Source: Synechococcus sp. UW179A (GTDB lineage: Bacteria; Cyanobacteriota; Cyanobacteriia; PCC-6307; Cyanobiaceae). Taken from it: 64,000 bases of DNA. The translations under genes were made by a program, and so were the position numbers. The first letter of the stretch is position 1. Each line of letters starts with the position of its first letter. Below are positions 28,468-37,986 of the stretch, one piece after another. Location: NCBI RefSeq assembly GCF_900473965.1, contig NZ_UCNJ01000025.1, positions 124,001 to 188,000 on the forward strand, written 5' to 3'. Below the pieces are notes generated by a model. The model was not told where the DNA came from, did not search any database, and saw only the letters and a program-made list of their open reading frames with translations.

Positions 28468-29940
28468 ATGTTCGATGAGCTGTCAGCCCGCTTTGAAGAC
28501 GCGGTCAAGGGGCTGAGAGGCCAGGACCAGATCAGCGAAACCAATGTCGAGGGCGCGCTTAAGGATGTGCGCCGCGCTCTGCTGGAGGCGGATGTGAGTC
28601 TGCCGGTTGTTAAAGATTTTGTCGCGGAGGTGCGTGAAAAGGCCGTTGGCGCCGAGGTGGTGCGCGGGGTCAGTCCAGATCAGAAGTTCATTCAGGTGGT
28701 GCATGACCAGCTGGTGGAGGTCATGGGCGGTGACAACGCCCCTCTTGCTAAGGCCGAGGCGGCTCCAACGGTGGTGCTGATGGCCGGCCTCCAGGGTGCG
28801 GGTAAGACCACGGCAACAGCGAAGCTCGGACTCCACCTCAAGGATCAGGGCAGACGGGCGCTAATGGTGGGTGCCGATGTGTACCGACCTGCTGCCATCG
28901 AGCAGCTGAAGACGCTTGGTGCACAGATCGGTGTCGAGGTATTCAGTCTCGGTGATGACGCCAAACCGGAAGACATCGCAGCGGCAGGTCTTGAAAAAGC
29001 CAGGCAGGAAGGCTTCGACACGCTTCTGGTCGATACAGCTGGTCGTCTTCAGATCGACACCGACATGATGGACGAGATGGTGCGGATCCGCACCGCCGTG
29101 CAGCCGGATGAAGTGCTGCTGGTGGTGGATTCAATGATCGGTCAGGAAGCGGCCGATCTCACCAGGGCCTTCCACGACCAGGTGGGGATCACCGGAGCCG
29201 TGCTGACCAAGCTCGATGGTGATTCACGAGGTGGTGCCGCTCTGTCGATCCGCAAGGTGAGCGGCCAACCGATCAAATTCATCGGTACGGGGGAGAAGGT
29301 GGAGGCCCTGCAGCCTTTTCACCCCGAGCGGATGGCGAGCCGCATCCTCGGGATGGGCGATGTGCTCACCCTTGTTGAGAAAGCCCAGAAGGAGGTGGAA
29401 CTCGCCGATGTCGAGCAGATGCAGAAGAAGCTGCAGGAAGCCACCTTTGACTTCTCGGATTTTGTGAAGCAAATGCGGCTGATCAAGCGCATGGGATCGC
29501 TGGGTGGATTGATGAAGATGATCCCTGGCATGAACAAGATCGACGACGGCATGCTCAAGCAGGGGGAGCAGCAGCTGAAGAAGATCGAAGCCATGATCGG
29601 CTCGATGACCCAGCGGGAGCGGGAGAACCCCGACCTGCTGGCTAGCGAGCCCTCCCGTCGTCGTCGCATCGCCCGAGGCAGCGGCCACCAGCCCGCCGAT
29701 GTCGACAAGGTGTTGGCTGACTTTCAGAAGATGCGCGGTTTTATGCAGCAGATGTCTCAGGGCCAGATGCCTGGCATGGGAGGCATTCCTGGTATGGGAG
29801 GCATGCCAGGTATGGGTGGAATGCCTGGCATGGGTGGCGGCATGCCTGGAATGCCAGGTGGAATGCCGGCCGGCCGCGGCGGTGGACCCCCGCGGCGTCA
29901 GCGACCGTTCAAGAAGAAGAAGGGCTTTGGCGACCTCTGA
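28468..29940 (+). CDS. ffh: Signal recognition particle protein Ffh
   Basis: The SRP54 GTPase that binds signal sequences and 4.5S RNA, 490 residues. N domain to about 95, then G1 [56 protein letters not shown] and [20 protein letters not shown]. The M domain has [10 protein letters not shown] and the RNA-binding [11 protein letters not shown]. The tail is a Met/Gly repeat ([11 protein letters not shown] type) of about 40 residues ending in a basic [13 protein letters not shown]. The repeat resembles other cyanobacterial Ffh tails but is long. Confidence 0.95.
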   Translation: MFDELSARFEDAVKGLRGQDQISETNVEGALKDVRRALLEADVSLPVVKDFVAEVREKAVGAEVVRGVSPDQKFIQVVHDQLVEVMGGDNAPLAKAEAAPTVVLMAGLQGAGKTTATAKLGLHLKDQGRRALMVGADVYRPAAIEQLKTLGAQIGVEVFSLGDDAKPEDIAAAGLEKARQEGFDTLLVDTAGRLQIDTDMMDEMVRIRTAVQPDEVLLVVDSMIGQEAADLTRAFHDQVGITGAVLTKLDGDSRGGAALSIRKVSGQPIKFIGTGEKVEALQPFHPERMASRILGMGDVLTLVEKAQKEVELADVEQMQKKLQEATFDFSDFVKQMRLIKRMGSLGGLMKMIPGMNKIDDGMLKQGEQQLKKIEAMIGSMTQRERENPDLLASEPSRRRRIARGSGHQPADVDKVLADFQKMRGFMQQMSQGQMPGMGGIPGMGGMPGMGGMPGMGGGMPGMPGGMPAGRGGGPPRRQRPFKKKKGFGDL

Positions 29941-30017
29941 CGGGCGGCAGGTTAAGTTGGTTGTTTGGCGCTTCTGTCAGATGCGCCGAACTGTCCCAAC
30001 CCACAGCCAGCGCCACG

Positions 30018-30410
30018 ATGATCAAGCTCCGCCTGAAGCGGTTCGGTAAGAAGCGGGAAGCAAGCTTCCGCCTCGTGGCCTGCAACAGCACTTCACGCCG
30101 TGATGGTCGTCCTTTACAGGAGCTGGGTTATTACAACCCCCGCACTAAAGAGACCCGTCTGGATGCTGAGGCACTGCGCGAGCGTTTGAGCCAGGGCGCT
30201 CAGCCTACGGATGTCGTCCGCACCCTGCTTGAAAAGGGTGGGTTGATCGAGAAGAAAGTCCGTCCTGCAGAAGTGGTCGGCAAGGCCAAGCAGGCTCTCA
30301 AACGTGAAGCTGATGCCAAACAGGCCGCCAAGGATGCGGCTGAGGCCAAGGCCGCTGCAGCTGAAGCTGAGCAACCAGCTGGAGATGACGCAGCCAGCGC
30401 TGAAGGCTGA
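30018..30410 (+). CDS. rpsP: 30S ribosomal protein S16
   Basis: A small-subunit assembly protein. From ATG 30018: [40 protein letters not shown] and [20 protein letters not shown] form the normal S16 core of about 80 residues. An Ala/Lys/Glu-rich extension ([20 protein letters not shown] and on) brings it to 130 residues, probably flexible. It lies between ffh and phoH, all rightward, 77 bp after ffh and 8 bp before phoH. Confidence 0.95.
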   Translation: MIKLRLKRFGKKREASFRLVACNSTSRRDGRPLQELGYYNPRTKETRLDAEALRERLSQGAQPTDVVRTLLEKGGLIEKKVRPAEVVGKAKQALKREADAKQAAKDAAEAKAAAAEAEQPAGDDAASAEG

Positions 30411-30418
30411 TAGACACG

Positions 30419-31450
30419 ATGTCCGAGGCAACCTCGCCTGGTCGCTTCGTCTTTGATCTGCCGCATACAGAGGCTGCGCTCGCTCTGGCGGGTGGTCCTA
30501 CTTCACAGACACTGCGTCAACTCGAGGCTCTGACGGGGACCACTCTGGTTTTGCGTGGACTGCAACTGGAGATCAGCGGTCGCCCCAATCAGCTGGAACG
30601 CACTGCTGCTGTTATTGAGCTCCTGCGCAAGTTCTGGGAAGAGGGTGAAACCATTTCGCCGGTAGATCTTCAGTCAGCCCTGCAGGCGCTCGATACCGGC
30701 CGCAACCATGAGCACGAAGCCATGGGCCAGCAGGTTCTGGCACGCAATCAGCGTGGCAGTCTGTTGCGCCCGCGAACGCTACGTCAGAAGGCGTACGTGG
30801 AGTCGATGGAGCGTCACGATCTCACTTTTGCGCTCGGTCCTGCAGGCACAGGCAAAACGTTTTTGGCAACAGTTTTGGCTGTGCGCATGCTGACCGAGCG
30901 CAAGGTGGAGCGTTTGGTGCTGACCAGGCCTGCTGTGGAAGCGGGCGAGCGATTGGGTTTTTTGCCTGGTGATCTTCAGCAGAAAGTGGATCCCTATCTG
31001 CGTCCGCTCTACGACGCCCTGCACATGCTGCTTGGACAGGAGAAAACAGCAGCATTGTTGGAGAAGGGTGTGATCGAGGTGGCACCACTGGCCTACATGC
31101 GTGGCCGAACCCTGGCGGAATCGTTTGTGATCCTTGATGAGGCTCAGAACACCACTCCGGCACAGATGCGGATGGTGCTGACCCGTTTGGGAGAGCGTTC
31201 CCGCATGGTGGTGACTGGAGACATCACCCAGGTGGATCTACCGCCAGGCCAGCTCAGCGGTTTGGTGGAAGCTTCGGAAGTGCTGGATGGGGTCGAAGGT
31301 GTGGCTGTCTGCCGCTTGACATCGGCTGATGTGGTCCGTCATCCGCTGGTGCAGCGTGTGGTGGATGCCTATGCACGACGTGACAAGAGCCATCCCCGTC
31401 GGGATGCAAGGCCGATTCGGCGGTCGATGGGGAGATCCGCACCGGGCTGA
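30419..31450 (+). CDS. PhoH-family ATPase
   Basis: A P-loop protein of the PhoH family, 343 residues. An N-terminal KH-like part (LEALTGTTLVLRGLQLEISG) is followed by the ATPase: SMERHDLTFALGPAGTGKTF (Walker A), VLTRPAVEAGERLGFLPGDL, FVILDEAQNTTPAQMRMVLT (Walker B) and MVVTGDITQVDLPPGQLSGL. Family members are associated with RNA metabolism and ribosome quality pathways; the ssRNA helicase assignment is from relatives, not from this sequence. Eight bp after rpsP. Confidence 0.9.
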   Translation: MSEATSPGRFVFDLPHTEAALALAGGPTSQTLRQLEALTGTTLVLRGLQLEISGRPNQLERTAAVIELLRKFWEEGETISPVDLQSALQALDTGRNHEHEAMGQQVLARNQRGSLLRPRTLRQKAYVESMERHDLTFALGPAGTGKTFLATVLAVRMLTERKVERLVLTRPAVEAGERLGFLPGDLQQKVDPYLRPLYDALHMLLGQEKTAALLEKGVIEVAPLAYMRGRTLAESFVILDEAQNTTPAQMRMVLTRLGERSRMVVTGDITQVDLPPGQLSGLVEASEVLDGVEGVAVCRLTSADVVRHPLVQRVVDAYARRDKSHPRRDARPIRRSMGRSAPG

Positions 31451-31502
31451 AAGCCACAACCTTGTTGCAGCTGCCAAGATATGTTCAGTGATCTGGGGCA
31501 AC

Positions 31503-32258
31503 ATGCCAGCCAGCAGCAATTTCCAAAACGCCATCCGCGAGGCGCAATCCAGCGCACTGGTAGGCCCCAATGTGGTCAACAAAGCACTCCCTTATGTGGG
31601 TGGTGGCATGGTTTTGACTGCTCTTGGGGTTCTCGGTGGTCTCTCGATGCAGCCCATGCCTGCCCTTGGTCAGGCAGGCAGTCCTCTGTTTTTCCCTTTA
31701 TTCATTGTTGCCTTTATCGGAGAGATTGTTCTCTTCTTTATGGCAAGTAGCGCCGCAAATAATGCCAACAACGCCAAAGCACTTCCGTTGCTCTCCGCAT
31801 TCAGTTTGCTCACTGGCTTCACGCTCAGTGGAATTGTTGGCCTTGCTTATCAAGTCGCGGGTATGGGTTCCATTGCCACGGCTGTGATCGCGACAGGCCT
31901 GACCTTTGTGATTGCTTCAGTTGTTGGCAAGAACATGAGCGACAGCGTCGGACAGGCGCTCTCCGGGGTGGTTGGTCTTGGTTTAGTCGGTTTGCTCATT
32001 GCCATGGTGGTGCAAATCATCGGCGGATTATTTGCTCCCGAAATGTTCCAGCAAGGCACTTTCGAGCTGATGATTGCCGGCTTTGGAACCGTTCTTTTTG
32101 TGGGGATGGCTTTCGTCGATTTCTACACGATGCCTCGCACCTACCGAGATGATCAGTACTTGGCAGGTGCACTTGGGATGTATCTCACCTACATCAATCT
32201 GTTTATGTTTCTTCTGCGTCTGATCATTGCTCTTCAAGGCGGCGGCCGCCGCGACTGA
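31503..32258 (+). CDS. Bax inhibitor-1 (YccA-like) membrane protein
   Basis: A seven-helix integral membrane protein of the BI-1 family, 251 residues from ATG 31503 (the upstream frame overlaps phoH and is unlikely). Hydrophobic segments alternate through the protein; the family-type end is LFVGMAFVDFYTMPRTYRDD, then YLAGALGMYLTYINLFMFLL. Bacterial BI-1 homologues are pH-sensitive calcium leak channels in some cases. It is followed by a clear terminator at 32287. Confidence 0.88.
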   Translation: MPASSNFQNAIREAQSSALVGPNVVNKALPYVGGGMVLTALGVLGGLSMQPMPALGQAGSPLFFPLFIVAFIGEIVLFFMASSAANNANNAKALPLLSAFSLLTGFTLSGIVGLAYQVAGMGSIATAVIATGLTFVIASVVGKNMSDSVGQALSGVVGLGLVGLLIAMVVQIIGGLFAPEMFQQGTFELMIAGFGTVLFVGMAFVDFYTMPRTYRDDQYLAGALGMYLTYINLFMFLLRLIIALQGGGRRD

Positions 32259-32286
32259 GTCGGGGCAGATTGTTTTAGTGCAAATC

Positions 32287-32312
32287 AACCCCGGCAAGGC
32301 CCGGGGTTTTTT
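32287..32312 (+). terminator. Rho-independent terminator after the BI-1 gene
   Basis: Perfect stem AACCCCGG / CCGGGGTT with loop CAAGGC, followed by six T. It ends the rightward rpsP-phoH-BI-1 run. Confidence 0.85.
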
Positions 32313-32398
32313 GATGTCCGAGATCTCAGGGTGTGACATTGATCGGACAACTCCAGAATCTTTCGCTGAATTGAGGTCACTGCTGCTGTCCTTTAGGC

Positions 32399-33802
32399 AT
32401 GCAACCTCGCACTGCTGAAGATCAACAGCGGATTTTCACGATCCTGAGTATTTCCATCACCGCTGCACTGGGTGGTTTCCTCTTCGGGTATGACACGGCC
32501 GTGATCAATGGTGCGGTGAGTGCCATTGAGGCCACATTTAAGACCTCGGCATCTTCGCTGGGACTGACTGTGTCTTCGGCCCTACTGGGGTCCGCAGCTG
32601 GTGCCTTGGGGGCCGGATGGCTGGCAGACCGTTTTGGGCGTCGACCCAGCATGTTGCTTGCCGCCGTGCTGTTCATCCTGAGTGCCGCCGGGTCGGCTCT
32701 GGCGCCAAGGCTGGTCGACCTGGTGATCTGGCGTGTATTGGGGGGTGTGGCTGTGGGCTTTGCCAGTGTGCTCGCCCCGGCCTATATCGCTGAGATTTCT
32801 CCAGCGGCGATGCGGGGACGCACAGGATCTCTCCAGCAGCTGGCAATTGTGCTCGGCATCTTTATCTCACTGCTGTTCAACTATCTGATCGTGCTGGTCA
32901 CATCCGACCAGGAGCCCACGTCGCTTGTGGGCCCGATGGCGGCCTGGCGCTGGATGTTGATGGCAGAGGTTGTTCCTGCTCTCTTGTATGGCTTTTTGGT
33001 ATTGCGGATTCCTGAAAGTCCTCGTTATTTGGTGCAGATCGGCGATCTGGATCAAGCAAGAGCCGTGATTCGTCGCACGATTGGTGAACCCACCACAGAG
33101 GTGATTGATCGCATCCAGTCCAGTCAAGGCCAGGGCGGTGGCGGTTCGATCAGGGATCTTTTCAGTCGTCGATCCGGACTGCTACCGATCGTGTGGACCG
33201 GCGTTCTGCTGGCGATCTTCCAGCAGTTGGTCGGCATCAATGTGATCTTCTACTACTCCAGCGAGCTTTGGCAGTCGGTGGGTTTCAGTACCACCGAAAG
33301 TCTCAGCGTCACCGTGATCACCGCTGTGACCAATGTGGTGACTACGTTTCTGGCCATTGCCACCATTGACCGCCTCGGTCGACGTCCGCTGCTGCTTCTG
33401 GGTTCAGTGGTGATCACGATCAGCTTGGGGCTGATGAGCTGGACGTTCTCCGGAGCCCCTCTTGTGGATGGAATGCCTCAGCTGACGGGAGTCCCATCTC
33501 TGGTTGCACTGGTTTCAGCCAATGTGTTTGTATTTGCCTTCGGATTCTCCTGGGGACCTGTGATGTGGGTCCTGCTGGGTGAGATGTTCAACAACCGCAT
33601 CAGAGCGATAGCGCTGGGGTTATCGGCCACGGTGAACTGGCTTGCGAACTTCCTGATCTCCACCACTTTCCCGATACTGTTGAAATCTTCGGGTCCAGCC
33701 CTCGCCTATGGGCTCTACGCCACAGCCGGTGCCATCTCATTCTTCTTCGTGCTGTTTCTGGTGAAGGAGACGCGTGGCAAGGAACTGGAGGAAATGGCCT
33801 GA
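32399..33802 (+). CDS. Sugar porter (MFS, GlcP/XylE-like proton symporter)
   Basis: A twelve-helix sugar transporter, 467 residues. Sugar-porter signatures: TAALGGFLFGYDTAVINGAV (helix 1), WLADRFGRRPSMLLAAVLFI, IPESPRYLVQIGD, IFQQLVGINVIFYYSSEL (helix 7), IDRLGRRPLLLLGSVV and FGFSWGPVMWVLLGEMFNN. The end KETRGKELEEMA is the PETKG-type motif. Glucose is the likely substrate by family, which would allow mixotrophic uptake; specificity is not proven. The downstream porin starts 5 bp after its stop. Confidence 0.9.
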   Translation: MQPRTAEDQQRIFTILSISITAALGGFLFGYDTAVINGAVSAIEATFKTSASSLGLTVSSALLGSAAGALGAGWLADRFGRRPSMLLAAVLFILSAAGSALAPRLVDLVIWRVLGGVAVGFASVLAPAYIAEISPAAMRGRTGSLQQLAIVLGIFISLLFNYLIVLVTSDQEPTSLVGPMAAWRWMLMAEVVPALLYGFLVLRIPESPRYLVQIGDLDQARAVIRRTIGEPTTEVIDRIQSSQGQGGGGSIRDLFSRRSGLLPIVWTGVLLAIFQQLVGINVIFYYSSELWQSVGFSTTESLSVTVITAVTNVVTTFLAIATIDRLGRRPLLLLGSVVITISLGLMSWTFSGAPLVDGMPQLTGVPSLVALVSANVFVFAFGFSWGPVMWVLLGEMFNNRIRAIALGLSATVNWLANFLISTTFPILLKSSGPALAYGLYATAGAISFFFVLFLVKETRGKELEEMA

Positions 33803-33806
33803 ATTG

Positions 33807-35159
33807 ATGAAACGCCGAAATCCTCTGCAGCGTTTGCTCGGGTTGGCACTGTTGATCAGTTGTTTCAGTCCGACAGAATGCGCCCGTTCGGATGAACTTC
33901 CCACTGTTCAGGATTCTGTTCCGCTTTTGCAGCTAAGGCCTGAGCCAATTCTTCAAAACTGGCTGGATGTTCCCGACTGGTTGTCGCTCTCTTTTGGCTA
34001 TGTGAATGAAATCAATGGCAATCCCTGGGGTGGCCTTGAGCAGACGGCAACTTATACCCACAATCTTTCACTGAACATGACTGCTTCCAGCGGTCTTGCT
34101 CGTTCAGTCGAAGACTGGCAGGAGTGGGACCACTGGAGTTTGACGGCAAATTTGTCTCAGCGATCGGGAACAAGTCTTTCTGAATCCATTCCCAACGCTC
34201 AGGCGGTGCAGCAGATTTTTGGCTATGGCCAGACCTTTCGGCTCGCTGGACTCTGGGTGGAGCGTCATCAGACCGAAACAGGTCTGCTGAAGATCAAAGC
34301 TGGAAAAGTGGCAACGTTTGATGACTTTGCGTCATCGCCCCTGTTCTGCTTTTACTCCAACAATGGTTTCTGTGGGCAGATCTGGGGAATTCCTAACTCG
34401 CTTCCCGTGGCCGCCTACCCGGCGAATCAATACGGTGCAGTAGCGCATCTAGGAACGACCGACTCAACAACACTGCGCTACGGGATTTATCAGATCAACC
34501 CCGATGGATTTGAACCTGAATATCACGGTGCTGACTTTCAGCTGAATGCATCACGAGATGGCGTGGCTCAGTTTCTGCAGATTGATTGGCCATTTTCGAG
34601 GACTCTCGCCCTTCCTGTGAAGCAACTCGATGATGGACGTGTTGTTCGAGTGCCTGAAGATGAGAAAGACTTAGACTTCATTTCGGGTCTTCCAGCACCT
34701 GGTGTGCAGTTGGGCGGTTGGCTTGGCCGTTGGGACTTTCCGCAACTGGTGGATCCAGAGCAATCGTCTGCTCGAAACGATGGTGTGTATGGACTCGTGT
34801 CACTCCCGTTAACCCTGGGAGATCTGGCGCTGGATGGTCGCCTGTGGGCTACAGCCTCCTACGGCTTTAATCCCGACGTTCAGACGATTCCTGTTTTTGT
34901 TGCAGCTGGTTGGGTGGGTAAGGGCGTGCTGCGTCGCCGACCCCATGACGCATTGGTGTTGGGGGTCACCCATGCGAGCTGGAGTTCTCAGGCTCCCAGC
35001 GGACAGGATTGGGAATCGATCCTTGAACTGGGCTATCAAATCGCCCTTGGGGACAACGCAAGTATCCAACCCAATCTTCAGTTCATTCTCAATCCGGATG
35101 GAACTGGTGAGGTTCCTGATTCCATTGCCATCGGTGTGCAGATGACCGTGTTGTTCTGA
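33807..35159 (+). CDS. Carbohydrate-type outer membrane porin (OprB-like)
   Basis: A 450-residue exported protein. A signal peptide (MKRRNPLQRLLGLALLISCF) leads to a body of alternating aromatic beta strands with OprB-like pieces: WLSLSFGYVNEINGNPWGG, GLLKIKAGKVATFDDFASSP, CGQIWGIPNSLPVAAYPANQ, LRYGIYQINPDGF, and the C-terminal LQFILNPDGTGEVPDSI with final strand ending in Phe (MTVLF), as required for Bam recognition. It lacks the SLH domain of the common cyanobacterial porins. It follows the sugar porter directly, suggesting a paired outer/inner sugar import route. Confidence 0.82.
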   Translation: MKRRNPLQRLLGLALLISCFSPTECARSDELPTVQDSVPLLQLRPEPILQNWLDVPDWLSLSFGYVNEINGNPWGGLEQTATYTHNLSLNMTASSGLARSVEDWQEWDHWSLTANLSQRSGTSLSESIPNAQAVQQIFGYGQTFRLAGLWVERHQTETGLLKIKAGKVATFDDFASSPLFCFYSNNGFCGQIWGIPNSLPVAAYPANQYGAVAHLGTTDSTTLRYGIYQINPDGFEPEYHGADFQLNASRDGVAQFLQIDWPFSRTLALPVKQLDDGRVVRVPEDEKDLDFISGLPAPGVQLGGWLGRWDFPQLVDPEQSSARNDGVYGLVSLPLTLGDLALDGRLWATASYGFNPDVQTIPVFVAAGWVGKGVLRRRPHDALVLGVTHASWSSQAPSGQDWESILELGYQIALGDNASIQPNLQFILNPDGTGEVPDSIAIGVQMTVLF

Positions 35160-35171
35160 TCGATGTCCAAT

Positions 35172-35196
35172 AAAAAACCCCGGATCAAATCCGAGG
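35172..35196 (-). terminator. Possible minus-strand terminator
   Basis: On the minus strand CCTCGGAT-TTG-ATCCGGGG (one mismatch) is followed by six T and ATT. It is about 230 bp past the minus-strand gene at 35423 and just behind the porin stop, so it may act for that gene with a long tail. Confidence 0.4.
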
Positions 35197-35422
35197 CATC
35201 GACATCGGTTGATCCCCATCACCCGGCCGATGGCGTTAACAGTAATCAGTGTGCGACGAAAGTTGTCTCAACTTCAGAATGCCCTAATAGTGTTGCAAGC
35301 AGTATCTTCATGGTTCGTCACACCAGATCTGGGGCATGGTTCTTGCGGATGGTCTGGCTGAGGTTTTGGATCCTGGTGCTAAGGCCTGGGGCTGCTCAGT
35401 TCGGGCTTCTTGGTGACTGAGC

Positions 35423-35941
35423 TCACTCAGCAACGGCCTGCACTGCATCGCCGATCGCTCGTCTCTGATGATCGTCGTAACCCCAGCGCTCGAGAAAGGC
35501 CAGATCCTCTCCGCGACAATGGTTCGCGGCTTCCAGCAGCACCTCAAGACGCGCTTTGACACGCTGAGAATCAAGCTGACGCAGGAGCTCTAAGCAGCGT
35601 TGATTCACGCGCTCTGATCCTGCAGCCTGCTCATTGTCGTTGTTATTGCGGTGATGCAAAGCCATGGCCGCGCTCATGGCGAGATTGCGGGCCGTGAGAT
35701 CCACCACGCCGTCGCCCGCTTCGCGCAGTGTGATCAACAGGGCATCCGGAAGCCTGTCCATCAGGGCACTGTCGCCCGCAAGACTTACGACGAAGAAGCC
35801 TCTGGCGCCATCACGGCTGGCCACGAGTGCTCCGACGCGGTCGGCCATGACTTCATCGCTGATTTCCTCTTGGTCCCATTGCTTCATCCAGCCGGCGGCG
35901 ATCTCCATGGCTTCCTGGAAGCTCGGCTCTCGCTGGGTCAT
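35423..35941 (-). CDS. Conserved-looking cytoplasmic protein of unknown function
   Basis: A 172-residue protein from ATG 35941. It is acidic and mostly helical (FQEAMEIAAGWMKQWDQEEI, CLELLRQLDSQRVKARLEVL) with a beta-like central part ARGFFVVSLAG and a C-terminus LERWGYDDHQRRAIGDAVQA. No signal peptide, Cys cluster or membrane segment. I do not recognise a named family, but length, composition and divergent position next to era support a real gene. Confidence 0.75.
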   Translation of the reverse strand: MTQREPSFQEAMEIAAGWMKQWDQEEISDEVMADRVGALVASRDGARGFFVVSLAGDSALMDRLPDALLITLREAGDGVVDLTARNLAMSAAMALHHRNNNDNEQAAGSERVNQRCLELLRQLDSQRVKARLEVLLEAANHCRGEDLAFLERWGYDDHQRRAIGDAVQAVAE

Positions 35942-36006
35942 GAACAGCAACTGATTGGCCTCACAAGCCTATGGGCAGGGTGCGGCCTTCAGGCGATGCT
36001 GAAGGC

Positions 36007-36951
36007 ATGGATGCAGCTTCATCGTCGCTCTCTGACGGCTACCGCTCGGGTTTTGTCGCCTTGATCGGACGTCCCAATGTGGGTAAGTCAACGCTCGTGA
36101 ATCAATTGGTGGGCGACAAGGTGGCGATCACTTCACCGGTGGCCCAGACCACACGCAACCGCCTCAGAGCGATTCTTACCACGCCTAGTGCCCAGTTGAT
36201 TCTTGTCGATACTCCAGGCATTCATAAGCCGCATCACCTACTAGGGGAGCGTCTGGTTCAGAGCGCACGCTCTGCGATTGGCGAAGTGGATCAGGTGTTG
36301 CTGCTGCTGGAGGGCTGTGAACCGCCTGGTCGCGGTGACGCATTCATCGTCAACCTCCTGCGTCAGCAACGCTTACCGGTGCAGGTGGTACTCAATAAAT
36401 GGGACCGGGTCCCGGGTGATCGCAAGCCCGAGGCTGATGCGGCCTATCGCGAACTGCTGGTGGAGACGGATTGGCCGCTGCACCATTGCTCAGCCTTGAA
36501 CGGTGCCGGCTGCCTTGAGCTCGTGGACGCTGTGAGTGCTCTGATGCCTGAAGGCCCCCAGCTGTACCCACCCGAGATGGTGAGTGATCAGCCCGAAAAG
36601 CTGTTGATGGCTGAGTTAATCCGCGAGCAGGTGCTAATGCATACCCGCGAAGAAGTCCCCCACAGTGTGGCGGTGAGCATCGATCGGGTGGAAGACATGC
36701 CGGCTAGGGGAAAAGGCAAAGCTCGCACCGCCGTTTTGGCCACCGTGCTGGTGGAGCGCAAGAGCCAGAAGGGCATCCTGATCGGCAAGGGCGGCGCCAT
36801 GCTCAAGACCATCGGCCAGGGCGCTCGCCTGCAGATGCAGAACCTGATCGACGGTCCTGTGTATCTGGAGCTGTTTGTGAAGGTGGTGCCGGACTGGCGC
36901 AGCAAGCCACAACGCCTTAATGAGCTTGGCTACAGCGGTGATGCTTTCTGA
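36007..36951 (+). CDS. era: GTPase Era
   Basis: A ribosome-assembly GTPase binding 16S rRNA 3' end. From ATG 36007 (314 residues). G1 LIGRPNVGKSTLVNQLVGDK, G2 region ITSPVAQTTRNRLRAIL, G3 DTPGIHKPHHLLGERLV, G4 LNKWD, G5-like CSALNGAGC. The C-terminal KH domain has LVERKSQKGILIGKGGAMLK and IGQGARLQMQNLI, then LFVKVVPDWRSKPQRLNELG. Standard length and order. Confidence 0.94.
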   Translation: MDAASSSLSDGYRSGFVALIGRPNVGKSTLVNQLVGDKVAITSPVAQTTRNRLRAILTTPSAQLILVDTPGIHKPHHLLGERLVQSARSAIGEVDQVLLLLEGCEPPGRGDAFIVNLLRQQRLPVQVVLNKWDRVPGDRKPEADAAYRELLVETDWPLHHCSALNGAGCLELVDAVSALMPEGPQLYPPEMVSDQPEKLLMAELIREQVLMHTREEVPHSVAVSIDRVEDMPARGKGKARTAVLATVLVERKSQKGILIGKGGAMLKTIGQGARLQMQNLIDGPVYLELFVKVVPDWRSKPQRLNELGYSGDAF

Positions 36952-37178
36952 TGCTTGTCAGGGGAAACGGAAATCTGTAGAACTTGTCGAAGTTTTCTTG
37001 ACAGACAAATATCCCACGTCTTTCCTGGCCATGGTGTTGATCGAAGATCGGTCTAAACTCTGCCGATGTTGTTCTCAGCACCCTGAGTATGACAAGCTAT
37101 GATGTTATTTATGGTCAGAGATTGAATGGCTTGTTGGTTATTCAGTTCGGCAGGAATGAATTGGATGTGCTCAAAGGG

Positions 37179-37667
37179 CTAGGTAATCGCTCTGCAGCTT
37201 TTAATGCATGCTAAGCATGATAGATAACACTCTTGACATGATGGGTGGTGATCAATGTGTGGCTTGCAAGCAGCAGCACATTCCGTGCAGCTTTTGATAG
37301 AGAGCTTGGCAATCCCTGTGGTTAAAGGCGACTCTTGTGCGGAAAGGCTAAGCAGGGCCTCGCAGATCGGCAGCATTTGTCTTGTGGCGACAGCGCATTC
37401 AAAAAATGTCTCCTCACCTTTTGCCAGCAGCTCCACCATTTTGGTTAAACAGATTTCGGCCGAGGCCACGCAATTTTTGGCGGTTATGATGCAATTGGCA
37501 TAGGGGTTTGGCGCGGAAGTGTTGCCGGAAGAGGCAACAACAGGAGCATTCTTTTGGGTGGAAGCTGAACCATTTTTTATTTGGTGAGTGAGTGCACTTG
37601 CTGCAGAAGGTGCAGCGGCTCCTACAGCGGTTAATCCGAGTGCGCTGATCATCTCTCTTCGATTCAT
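37179..37667 (-). CDS. Tat-exported Cys-rich four-helix copper-binding protein (Csp1/DUF326-like)
   Basis: From ATG 37667 a signal MNRREMISALGLTAVGAAAP with an RR pair fits Tat export. The mature part has 13 Cys spread along helices: ANCIITAKNCVASAEICLTK, ECAVATRQMLPICEALLSL, KSCTECAAACKPHIDHHPSC and QECYLSCLACIKSCR. This spacing (CxxC / CxxxC with Met and His) is that of DUF326/Csp1 copper-storage proteins, where Cys line the bundle interior. The upstream in-frame starts would hide the RR motif, so they are rejected. The protein is isolated, with no copper transporter in the window. Confidence 0.82.
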   Translation of the reverse strand: MNRREMISALGLTAVGAAAPSAASALTHQIKNGSASTQKNAPVVASSGNTSAPNPYANCIITAKNCVASAEICLTKMVELLAKGEETFFECAVATRQMLPICEALLSLSAQESPLTTGIAKLSIKSCTECAAACKPHIDHHPSCQECYLSCLACIKSCRAIT

Positions 37668-37986
37668 GGTTGAATTGATATTGACTTGTACGAAGGATTC
37701 TAGGTCCTGATTTGGGATCTGTTTTTGCAAATTATTTGTTTTAATAATTGAAGCAAGGCGTTGGAATGTTTCAAATCGAAGTTGCTTTTCGTGCGGGTGT
37801 TTTGTGGGATTTGATCTTTGTTTTCAGCCAATGCTTGGACGAGTGGATGTTGGCTGACGGCCAATCTGAGCTCCTTATTGGCTTGCTAAATCTTTGTTGG
37901 GTTAGATTTGGCAGGCTCGTGAAGGAGATGCAGGATTGCGGCTCATCCTTTACACTCGATAGCAGATTTGAGATCTTGGTTCTCTT
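37668..37986. other. Gene-free stretch between two minus-strand exported-protein genes
   Basis: A plus-strand frame from 37748 is open but its second half overlaps the end of the NTF2-like gene on the other strand, and no family or good ribosome site is seen. I see no hairpin terminator. Confidence 0.4.
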
